A stretch of DNA of 64,000 nt, taken from contig JARWKL010000002.1 of assembly GCA_029961685.1 (NCBI GenBank), forward strand, positions 21,110,908 through 21,174,907, given 5' to 3'. A model generated the notes under the pieces. That model had not been told where the DNA came from and made no database searches. It saw only the letters and a list, made by a program, of their open reading frames with translations. The stretch is from Aristolochia californica. Lineage: Eukaryota > Streptophyta > Magnoliopsida > Piperales > Aristolochiaceae. Positions within the stretch are counted from its first letter, which is position 1, and each line of letters begins with the position of its first letter. A program made the translations under genes and the position numbers. Below, one piece after another: positions 51,961 to 62,700 of this stretch.

Positions 51961-51987
51961 GGGGGGGGGGGGGGGGGGGGGGGGGGG
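51961..51987 (+). repeat. Poly-G tract, 27 G
   Basis: This is an uninterrupted G run at the B G-run site, 45 bp after the deletion junction at 51906-51918. Confidence 0.9.
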
Positions 51988-52615
51988 TGGATGGGTGGCG
52001 TTTTTAACTGAGTGTTGACTTCCAAACCATAAGTCATTTCTACCAAAAATTATAGCGTTAGACGTCATTAATCGATCAAAAAATTTATGATGATTTATGA
52101 TTGTTAAATCCCTTTTTTGTAAAATAGGCAAAAAGTGGGTTGTTTGGCTATGGTAAAAATGCCACAGCACGTTAACTTGAGAATTTAATATTTTGTTCTC
52201 CGTGAAATTTTTGGATCATTTGTTCATTTGTATCTTCAAATTGTTTCAGCCATGCATATCCTCCACTTTTAAAACATGTTAGGATCAATTAGAAATCTCT
52301 TTCTTATACAATTTCACCAAGCTATAAGGGGTTGTACTAGTGGAATTTCCAAAACATGGATAACAAAACTTTCGTGTTCATTTTTAGTGCGTGCAATAAT
52401 TTTCTTCGCTTACATTTATTATAGTCTTCAATTTTTTGCATACATAAACTCTAAAATTTTTGTATTGTTGTGATCTATTTTCCTTATCTTTTTGTTTCGA
52501 CAAAAAATGGGATAGTGAAAACTCAAGTTTGGATTTGAAAAAAACTTGAACATCCAAAATATAAATGCACAAATGTTGAGATAAATAATTCAAAAAAGTA
52601 TCTGTGATGTTTAAG

Positions 52616-52624
52616 GATAGGTTT
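52616..52624 (+). other. Internal deletion junction, ~35 bp lost
   Basis: 'ttaaggatag' is joined to 'gtttgcactcatcgg'. The 'tgtaaactcttttag' and T-rich block between them is missing. Confidence 0.7.
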
Positions 52625-54686
52625 GCACTCATCGGAAGAGGGCGGGGTGGGGGGGTATTTTTAATTGAGTGTTGATTCCCAAACCATAAATAATTTCAAA
52701 CAAAAATTATTGCCGTTACACATCATTAATCGATCAAAAGTTTTATGATGATTTATAATTGTTAGGTCCGCATTTTGTAAACTAGGCAAAAAGTGCGTTG
52801 TTTGGTTCAGGTAAATATCCCACCGCACGTTAACTTGAGAAATTACTTTTTTCACCTCCTTGAAATTTTTCGATCATTAGGTCATTTGCATCATCAACAT
52901 GTTTCAGGCATGTATATCCACCATTTTTAAAACATGTTAGGATCAATTAGAAATCTCTCTCTTATAAAATTCCACCAATCTATTAGGGGTTGTACTAGTG
53001 GATTGTCTCAAAACCTGATAATAAAACTTTGGTATTCATTTTTAGTTTGTGAAATAATTTTCTTCACTTACATTTACTATAGTTTTTTATTTTTCCATAC
53101 ATAAACTCTAAAATTTTCATTATGTTGTGATCTATTTGCCTTATCTTTTTGTTTAATAGAAAAATGGGAGAGTGAAAACTCAAGTTTGGATTAGAAAAAA
53201 AATTGAACATCCAAAATGTAAATGCACAAATGTTGAGAGAGATAATCCCAAAAAGTATCTGTGATTTTTAAGGGTTGTAAACTCTTTTAGTTTTTTATAT
53301 AATAGGTTTTGTTATCATCGGAAGAGGGGGCAAGGCATTTTTAACTGAGTGTTCACTCCCAAACCATAAGTCATTTCTAACAAAAATTATAGCCGTTACA
53401 CTTCATCAATTGATCAAAACATTTACGATGATCTATGATTGTTAGGTCCACTTTTTGTAAAATAGGTAAAAAGTGGGTTGTTTGGCTTTGGTAAATATCC
53501 CATAGCACGTTCACTTGAAAATTTAATTTTTTCTACTCGAATTTTTTGGATCATTAGGTCATTTCCATCTTCAACATGTTTCAGGCATGCAAATTCACCT
53601 CATTTAAAACATGTTAGGATCAATTAGAAATCTCTTTCTTTTAAAATTCCACCAAGCTATTAGGAGTTTTACTAGTGGAATTTCCCAAATATAGATAACA
53701 AAACTTTGGGGTTCATTTTTAGTGCGTGAAATAAACTTTTTCACATACATTTATTATAGTTTTCATTTTTTTTCATACATAAACTCTTAAATTTTCATTT
53801 TGTTGTGATCTATTTGCGTTATCTTTTTGTTTACGAGAAAAATGGGAGAGTGAAAATTCATGTTTGGATTTGAAAAAAAATTGAACATCCAAAATGGAAA
53901 TGCACAAATCCTGAGAGAGATATTTCCAAAAAGTATATGTGATTTTTAAGGATTGTAAACTCTTTTGGCTTTTTATATATTAGGTTTTGCAATCATCGGA
54001 AAAAGGGGGGTGAGGTATTTTAAATTGAGTGTTGACTCCCAAACCTTTAGTCATTTCTAACAAAAATTATAGCCTTTACACATCATTAATCGATCAAAAC
54101 ATTTACGATGATAGATGATTGTGAGGTCCGCTTTTAGTAAATAGGCAAATAATGGGTTGTTGGACTCTGGTAAATATTCCACTGCACGTTAACTTGAGAA
54201 TTTCATTTTACCTACTATTTGAAATTTTTGGATCTGTAGGTCATTTGCATCTTCAACATGTTTCAGGCATGCATATCCACCACATTTAAAACATGTTAGG
54301 ATCAATTAGAAATCTCTTTCTTATAAAATTCCACCACACTATTAGGGGTTGTACTAGTGGAATTTCCTATACATGGATAACAAAACTCTGGTGTTCATTG
54401 TTAGTGTGTGAAATAATTTCTTCACTTACATTTATTATAGTTTTCAATTTTCTGCATACATAAACTCTAAAATTTTCATTTTTTTGTGATCTATTTGCCT
54501 TTTCTTTTTGTTTCCGAGAAAAATGGGAGAGTGAAAACTTAAGTTTGGATTTGAAAAAAAATTGAACATCCAAAATGGAATTGCACAAAGGCTGAGAGAG
54601 ATATTTCCAAAAAGTATATGTGGTTTTTAAGTATTTTAAACTCTTTTAGTTTTTTAGATATTAGGTTTTGCAATTATTGGAAGAGA

Positions 54687-54688
<2 letters not shown>

Positions 54689-54724
<36 letters not shown>
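54689..54724 (+). repeat. Poly-G tract, 36 G (longest in the window)
   Basis: This is an uninterrupted G run at the B G-run site, preceded by 'aagagaga' and followed by 'tggagcgaggc'. It is the largest expansion seen. Tracts this long are also hard to sequence, so the exact count may not be reliable. Confidence 0.88.
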
Positions 54725-54725
<1 letters not shown>

Positions 54726-55407
54726 GGAGCGAGGCATTTTTTACTAATTGTTGACTCCCAAACCATTAGTTATTTCTAACAAAAATTATAGCCATTGCAC
54801 ATCTTTAATCGATCAAAATATTTATGATGATCTATGATTGTTAGGTCCTTTTTTTTGTAAAATAGGCAAAAAATGGGTTGTTTGGTTCTAGTAAATATCC
54901 CACAGCATGTTAACTTGAGAATTTAATTTTTTATACTCCTTGAAATTTTTGGATCATTATGTCATTTGTATCTTCAACATGTTTTAGGCATGCATGTCCA
55001 CCACTTTTAAGAAATGTTAGGATCAATTAGAAATCTCTTTCTTATACAATTCCATGAAACTATTAGGGGTTGTCCTAGTGCAATTTTCCAAATATGGATA
55101 ACAAAACTTTGGCGTTCATTTTTAGTGCGTGAAATAATTTTCTTCACTTACATTTATTATAGTTTTCAAATTTTTGTATACATAAACTCTAAAACTTTCA
55201 TGTTGTTCTGATCAATTTGCCTTATCTTTTTGTTTATGAGAAAAATGGAAGAGTGAAAACTCAAGTTTGGATTTGAAAAAAAAATTGAACATCCAAATGG
55301 AATTGCACAAATCCTGAGAGATAATTCCAAAAAGTATCTGTCATTTTTAAGGATTGTAAACTCTTTTAGTTTCTTATATATTAAGTTTTGCAATCATCGG
55401 AAGAGTT

Positions 55408-55432
55408 GGGGGGGGGGGGGGGGGGGGGGGGG
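55408..55432 (+). repeat. Poly-G tract, 25 G
   Basis: This is an uninterrupted G run in the monomer next to the 36-G tract. The following insert ('accaaaaattatag', 'gatgatttag') resembles the monomer after the 51961 tract, about 3.44 kb away, so the expanded state may have been copied with its monomer. Confidence 0.88.
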
Positions 55433-57034
55433 CGTGGCTTTTTTAACTGAGTGTTGACTCCCAAACCATAAGTCATTTCTACCAAAAATTATAGTCGTAA
55501 GACATCATTAATAGATCAAAACATTTACGATGATTTAGGATTGTTAGCTCTTTTTTTTTTGTAAAATAGGCAAAAATGGGTTGTTTGGCTATGGTAAATA
55601 TCCCACAACACGTTAACTTGAGAATTTAATTGTTTCTTCTCCTTGAAATTTTTGGATCATTAGGTCATTTGCATCTTCAACATGTTTTACACATGCATAT
55701 CCACCAGTTTTACAACATGTTAGCATCAATTAGAAATCTCTTTCTTATACAATTTCACCAAGCTATTAGGGGTTGTACTAGTGGAATTTCCCAAACATGG
55801 ATAACAAAACTTTGGTGTTCATTTTTAGTGCGTGGAATAATTTTCTTCAGTTACATTTATTATTGTTTTAAAATATTTGCATACATAAACTTTAAAACTT
55901 TCATTTTGCTGTGATCTATTTGCTTTATCATTTTGTTTTTGAGAAAAAATGGGAATGTGAAGAAACAAGTTTGGATTTGAAAAAAAATTGAACATCCAAA
56001 ATGGAAATGCACAAATTCTTAGAGAGATAATTCCAAAAATTATCTGTAATTTTTAAGGATTGTAAACTCTTTTAGTTTTTTTATATTTTAGGTTTTGCAA
56101 TTATAAGAAGAGGGGGCTAAGCATTATTGTAAACTCCAAACCATAAGTCATTTCTAACAAAAATTATTTCCGTTACACATCATTAATCTATCAAAACATT
56201 TACGATGATCTATGATTGTTAGGTCCACTTTTTGTAAAATAGGTAAAAAGTGGGTAGTTTGGCTCTACTAAATATCCCACCACACGCTAACTTGAGAATT
56301 TAATTTTTTCTACTCCTTGAAATTTTGGGTTCATTAGCTCATTTGCATCTTCAACGTGTTTCAGGCTTGCATATCCACCACATTTAAAACATGTTAGGAT
56401 CAATTAGAAACCTTTTTCTTATAAAATTCCACCTAGCTATTAGGGGTTGTACTAGTGGAATTTCCCAAACATGGATAACAAAACTTTGGTGTTCATTTTT
56501 AGTGCATGAAATAACTTTCTTCACTTTCATTTATTATAGTTTTCAATTTTTTTAATACATAAACTCCAAAATTTTCATTTTGTTGTGATCTATTTGCCTT
56601 ATCTTTTTGTTTACAACAAAAAAGGGAGAGAGAAAACTCAAGTTTGGATTTGAAAAATAATTTGAACATTCAAAATGGAAATGCACAACTACTGAGAGAC
56701 ATAATTCCAGAAAAAATCTGTGATTTTTAAGGATTGTAAACTCTTTTAGTTTGTTATATATTAGGTTTTGCAATCATCAGAAGATGGCGGGCGAGGCACT
56801 TTTAAGTGAGTGTTGTCTCCCAAACCATGAGGCATTTCTACTAAAAATTATAGCCATTACACATCACTAATCGATCAAAACATTTACTTCTATGATTATT
56901 AGGTCCCCTTTTTGTAAAATAGGCAAAAAGTGGATTGTTTGGCTCTGGTAAATATCCCACAACGAGTTAACTTGAGAATTTAATTTTTTCTGCTCCTGGA
57001 AATTTTTTGATCATTAGGTCATTTACATCTTCAA

Positions 57035-57711
57035 CATCTTTCAGGCATGCATATCCACCACATTTCAAACATTTTAAGATCAATTAGAAATTTTTTTCTT
57101 ATAAAATTCCACCATGCTATTAGGGGTTGTACTAGTGGAATTTCCATACATGGATAACAAAACTTTGGTGTTCATTTTTAGTGCATGAAATAATTTTTGT
57201 CACTTACATTTATTACAATTTTCAATTTTTTACATTCATAAACTCTAAAATTTTCATTTTGTTGTGGTCTATTAGCCTTATCTTTTTGTTTTTGAGAAAA
57301 ATGGGAGAGTGAAAACTCAAGTTTGGATTTTAAAAAAAATTGAACATCAATGGAAATGCACAAATGCTGAGAGAGATTATTCCAAAAAGTATCTGTGATT
57401 TTTAAAGATTGTAAACTCTTTTAGTTTTTTATATAATAGGTTTTGTTATCATCGGAAGAGGGGGCAAGGCATTTTTAACTGAGTGTTGACTCCCAAACCA
57501 TAAGTCATTTCTAACAAAAATTATAGCCGTTACACATCATTAATCGATCAAAACATTTACGATGATCTATGATTGTTAGGTCCACCTTTTGTAAAATAGG
57601 CAAAAAGTGTGTTGTTTGGCTCTGGTAAATATCCCACCGCACGTTAACTTGACAATTTAATTTTTTCTACTCTTTGAAATTTTTTGATCATTAGGGCATT
57701 TGCATCTACAA
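57035..57711 (+). repeat. Representative family B monomer with internal landmarks
   Basis: The block order follows family A: the dyad, 'ccaccaagctattagggg', 'actagtggaatttccc', 'ggataacaaaactttggtg', 'gtgcgtgaaataatt', 'cacttacatttattatag', 'gcatacataaactctaaaa', 'ttgtgatctatttgcc', 'tttgtttacgagaaaaatgg', 'tttggatttgaaaaaaaa', 'catccaaaatggaaatgc' and 'tttttaaggat'. The B-only segment follows, then 'aggcaaaaagtgggttg', 'ggtaaatatcccac', 'cacgttaacttgag' and 'ggatcattaggtcatttgc'. These are consensus forms; this copy differs from several of them at single bases or short indels. Shared block order shows that A and B are one superfamily. B-specific differences include 'ggataacaaaactttgg' where A has 'ggattttggggt'. 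Confidence 0.9.
57410..57597 (+). repeat. B-only 188-bp segment absent from family A (representative copy)
   Basis: In family A 'aaggat' is followed directly by 'aggcaaaaagtggg'. In this B copy the two are separated by 188 bp, starting tgtaaactcttttag and ending ttttgtaaaat. The segment holds the T-rich block 'ttagttttttata', 'ttgcaatcatcggaag' (consensus form), the variable G-run, 'gagtgttgactcccaaacc', 'ccgttacacatcattaatc', an ATCGAT site and 'gatgatctatgattgttagg'. A short direct repeat (tgtaaa) lies near both ends. I see no terminal inverted repeats and no coding potential. It may be an insertion gained by B or a deletion in A; the window cannot polarise the change. Confidence 0.8.
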
Positions 57712-58099
57712 CTTGTTTCAAGCATGCATATCCACCAAATTTAAAACATGTTAATATCATTTAGAAATCTCTATCTTTAAAAATTCCACCAACCTATTAG
57801 GGGTAGTACTAGTGGAATTTCCCAAACATGGATAACAAAACTTTGGTGTTCATTTTTAGGGAGTGAAATAATTTTCTTCACTTTCATTCATTATAGTTTT
57901 CAATTTTTTGCATACATAAACTCCAAAATTTTCATTTTGTTGTGATCTATTTGCCATATCTTTTTGTTGACGAGAAAAATGGGAGCGTGAAAACTCATGT
58001 TTGGATTTGAAAAAAAAATTGAACGTCCAAAATGGAAATGCACAACTGCTGAGAGAGATAATCCTAGAAAGCGTCTGTGATTTTTAAGGATTGTAAAGT

Positions 58100-58112
58100 C
58101 TTTTAGGGCGGG
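58100..58112 (+). other. Internal deletion junction next to the G-run
   Basis: 'gtaaagtcttttag' is joined to 'ggcgggcgaggc', with the 'ttttatatattagg' and 'gcaatcatcgg' blocks missing. This makes the 648-bp unit at 57712. Confidence 0.65.
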
Positions 58113-59462
58113 CGAGGCATTTTTAACTGAGTGTTGACTCCCAAACCATAAGGCATTTCTAACAAAAATTATAGCCATTACACATCATTAATTGATCAAA
58201 ACATTTATGATGATCTATGATTGTTAGGTCCCCTCTTTGTAAAAAAGGCAAAAAGTGGATAGTTTGGCTCTGGTAAATATGACATAGCGCGTTAACTTGT
58301 GAATTTAATTTTTTCTACTCCTGGAAATTTTTGGATCATTAGGTCATTTACATTTTCAACATGTTTTAGGCATGCATATCCACCACAATTCAAACTTGTT
58401 ACGATCAATTAGAAATCTCTTCCTTATAAAACTCCACCAAACTAATAGGGGTTGTACTAGTGGAATTTCTAAAACTTGGATAACAAAACTTTGGAGTTCG
58501 TTTTTAGTGCGTGAAATAATTTTCTTCACTTACATTTATAATAGTTTTCAATTTTTTTCATATATAAACTCTAAAATTATCATTTTATTGTCATCTATTT
58601 GCCTTATCTTTTTGTTTACGAGAAAAAAATGGGAGAGTGAAAACTCAAGTTTGGATTTGAAAAAAAATTTAACATCCAAAATGGGAATGCACAAATGCTA
58701 AGAGAGATAATTCCAAAAATTATCTATGATTTTTAAGGATTGTAAACTCTTAGTTTTTTATATATTAGGGTTTGCAATCATTGGAAGAGCGAAGCATTTT
58801 TAACAGAGTGTTGACTCCCAAACCATAAGTCATTTCTAACAAAAATTATAGCCGTGTAACTCCATTAATCGATCAAAACATTTATGATGATCTATGATTG
58901 TTAGGTCCGCTTTGTTTAAATAGGCAAAAAGTGGGTTGCTTGGCTTTGGTAAATATCCCACCACACGTTAACTTGTGAATTTAATTTTTTCTACTCCTTC
59001 AAATTTTTGCATCATTAGGTCATTTGCATCTTCAACATGTTTTAGGCATGCATATCCACCACATTTAAAACTTGTTAGGATCATTTAGAAATCTCTTTCT
59101 TATAAAATTTCACCAAGCTATTAGGGATGATACTAGTGGAATTTCTCAAACATGGATAACAAAAATTTGGTGTTCATTTTTAGTGCGTGAAATAATTTTC
59201 TTCACTTAAATTTACTATAGTTTTCAATTTTTTGCATACATAAACTCTAACATTTTCATTTTGTTGTGATCTATTTGCCTTATCTTTTTCTTTACGACAA
59301 AAAATGGGAGCGTGAAAACTCAAGTTTGGATATGAAAAAAAATTTATCTTCCAAAATGTGAATGCACAAATGCAGAGACAGAATTTGAAAAAAGTATCTT
59401 TGATTCTTAAGGACTGGAAAATCTTTTAGTTTTTTAAATATTAGGTTTTACAATCATCGGAA

Positions 59463-59478
59463 GGGGGGGGGGGGGGGG
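59463..59478 (+). repeat. Poly-G tract, 16 G
   Basis: This is an uninterrupted G run at the B G-run site, followed by 'cgggcattttt'. Confidence 0.88.
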
Positions 59479-59759
59479 CGGGCATTTTTAACTGAGTGTT
59501 GACTCCCAAACCATAAGTCATTTCTAACAAAAATTATAGCCGTTACACATTATTAATCGATCTAAACATTTACAATGAGCTATGATTGTTAGGTTCGCTT
59601 CTTGTAAAATAGGCAAAAACTGGGTTGTTTGGCACTGGTAAATATCCCACGGGAAGTTAACTGGAGAATTAAATTTTTTATACTCCTTGAAAGTTTTTTA
59701 TCATTAGGTCATTTGCATCTTCAACATGTTTTAGGCAAACATATCCACCACATTTAAAA

Positions 59760-59772
59760 TATGTTATAAAAT
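59760..59772 (+). other. Small deletion in a B monomer
   Basis: 'aaaatatgtta' is joined to 'taaaataccacc', missing the block that runs from 'ggatcaattag' to 'ctctttctta', about 25 bp. Confidence 0.65.
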
Positions 59773-62700
59773 ACCACCAAGCTATTAGGGGTTGTACTAG
59801 TGGAATTTTTCAAACATGGATAACAAAACTTTGGTGTTCATTTTTAGTGATTGAAATAATTTTCTTCACTTACATTTATTAGAGTTTTAAATTTTTTACA
59901 TCCATAAACTCTAAAATTTTCATTTTGTTGTGATCTATTTGCCTTATCTTTTTGTTTACGAGAAAAATAGGAGAGAGAAAACTCAAGTTTGGATTTGAAA
60001 GAAAATTGAACATCCAAAATAGAAATGCACAAATGCTGAGAGATATAATTAAAAAAAGTATGTGTGATTTTTAAGGATTGTAAACACCTTCAGTTTTTTA
60101 TATATTAGGTTTGGCAATCATCGTAAGAGCGGGGGAGCGGGGGCGAGGCATTTTTAACTGAGTGTTGACTCCCAATGCATAAGTCATTTCTAACATAAAT
60201 TATAGATGTTATACATCATTAATTGATCAAAACATTGATGATGATCTATGATTGTTAGGTTCGCTTTTTGTAAAAAAGGCAAAAAGTGGGTTGTTTTGCT
60301 TTGGTAAATATCCCACCGCAAGTTAACTTGAGAATTAATTTTTTTCAAATCCTTGAAATTTTTGGATCAATAGGTCATTTGCACCTTCAACATGTTTGAG
60401 ACATGCATATCCACCACATTTAAAACATGTTAGAATATTTTAGAAATCTCTTTCTTATAAAATTCCACCAAGCCATTAGGGATTGCACTAGTGGAATTTC
60501 CCAAACATGGATAACAAAACATTGGAGTTCATTTTCAGTGCGTGAAATATTTTTCCTCACTTAAATTTATTATTGTTTTTGATTTTTTGCATTCATAAAC
60601 TCTAAAATTTTCATTTTATTTTGATCTATTTGCCTTTTCTTTTTGTTTATGAGAACAATGGGAGAGTAAAAACTCAAGTTTGGATTTGAAAAAAAATTGA
60701 ACATCCTAAATGGAAATCCACAAATGCTGAGAGATTTAATTTCAAAAATTATCTTTGATTTTCAAGGATTGTAAAATCTTTTATTTTTTTAAATATTAGG
60801 TTCTACAATCATCGAAAGAGGGGGGGGGGGGTGGGGTTGGGCGGCATGCATTTTTAATTGAGTGTTGATTCCCAAACCAAAAGTCATTTGTAACTAAAAT
60901 AATAGTTGTTACACATCATTAATCGATCTAAACATTTACGATAATCTATGATTGTTAGGTTTGCCTTTTGTAAAATTGGCAAAAAGTGGGTTTTTTGGCT
61001 CTGGTAAATATCCCACAACACGTTAACTTGAGAATTTATTTTTTTCAACTCCTTGAAATTTTTGGATCAATAGGTCATTTGCATCTTAAACATGTTTCAG
61101 GCATGCATATCCACCACATTTAAAACATGTTAGAATATCTTAGAAATCTCTTTCTTATAAAACTCCACCAAGCCATTAGGGGTTGTACTAGTGGAATATC
61201 CCAAACATGGATAACAAAACTTTGGAGTTAATCTTCAGTGCGTGAAATAATTTTCTACACTTACATTTAGTACAGTTTTCAATTTTTTGCATACATAAAC
61301 TCTAAAATTTTCATTTTATTATGATCTATTTGCCTTATCTTTTTTTTCTTTGAGAAAAATGGGAGAGTGAAAACTCAAGTTTGGATTTGAAAAAAATTGA
61401 ACATCTAAAATGGAAATGAACAAATGCTGAGAGAGATAATTCCAAAAAGTATCTGTGATTTTTAAGTATTGTAAACTCTTTTAGTTTTTTAAATAGTAGG
61501 TTTTGCAATCATCGGAAGAGGGGGCCGAGGCATTTTTTAACTCATTGTTGACTCCCAAACCATAACTTATTTCTAACAAAAATTATAGCCGCTACACATA
61601 ATTAATCGATCAAAACATTTACGATGATCTATGATTGTTAGGTCCGCTTTTTGTAAAATAGGCAAAAAGTGGTTGTTTGGCTCTAGTAAATATCCCACCG
61701 CACGTTAACTTGAGATTTTAATTTTTTTCCACTCCTTGAAATTTTTTGATCATTAGGTCATTTGCATCTTCAACATGTTTCAGGCATGCATATCCACGAA
61801 TTTTAAAACGTGTTAGGATCAATTAGAAATCTCTTTCTTTTAAAATTCCACCAAGCTATTTGGGGTTGTACCAGTGGAATTTCCCAAACATGGATAACAA
61901 AACTTAGGTGTTCATTTTTAGTGCGTGAAATAATTTTCTTCACTTAAATTTATTATAGTTTTCAATTTTTTGCATACATAAAATCTAAAATTTTCATTTT
62001 GTTGTGATCTATTTGCATTATCTTTTTGTTTACGAGAAAAATGGGAGAGTCAAAACACAAGTTTGGATTTGAAAAATTATTGAACATCCAAAATTGATAT
62101 GCACAAATGCTGAGAGAGATAATCCCAAAATGTATCTGTGATTTTTAAGGATTGTAAACTCTTTCACTTTTTTATATAGTAGATTTTGCAATCATCGGAA
62201 GAGGGGGGCGAGACATTTTTCTGAATGTTGACTCCCAAACCATAAGTCATTTTTAACAAAAACTATAACCGTTACACATCATTAATCGATCAAAAACTTT
62301 ATGATGATCTTTGATTGTTAGGTCCTCTTTTCATAAAATTGGCAAAATGTTGGTTGTTTGGCTCTGGTAAATATCCCACCGCACGTTAACTTAAGAACCT
62401 AATTTTTTCAACTCCTTGAAATTTTACGATTATTAGGTCTTTTGCATCTTCAACATGTTTCAAGCATGCATATCCACCACATTTAAAACATGTTAGGATC
62501 AATTAGACATCTCTTTCTTATAAAATTCCAACAAGCTATAAGGGGTTGTATTAGTGGAATTTCCCAAACATAGATAACAAAACTTTGGGGTTCATTTTTA
62601 GTGTGTGAAATGATTTTCTTCACTTACATTTTTTATAGTTTTCAATTTTTTGCATACATAAGCTCTAAAGTTTTCATTTTATTGTGATTTATTTGCCTTA

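Noticed and set aside
57410..57597. The B-only module as a small transposon.
   Set aside because: No terminal inverted repeats are visible, there is no convincing target-site duplication beyond an 'at', and no copy lies outside the satellite in this window. Kept as an open question only.
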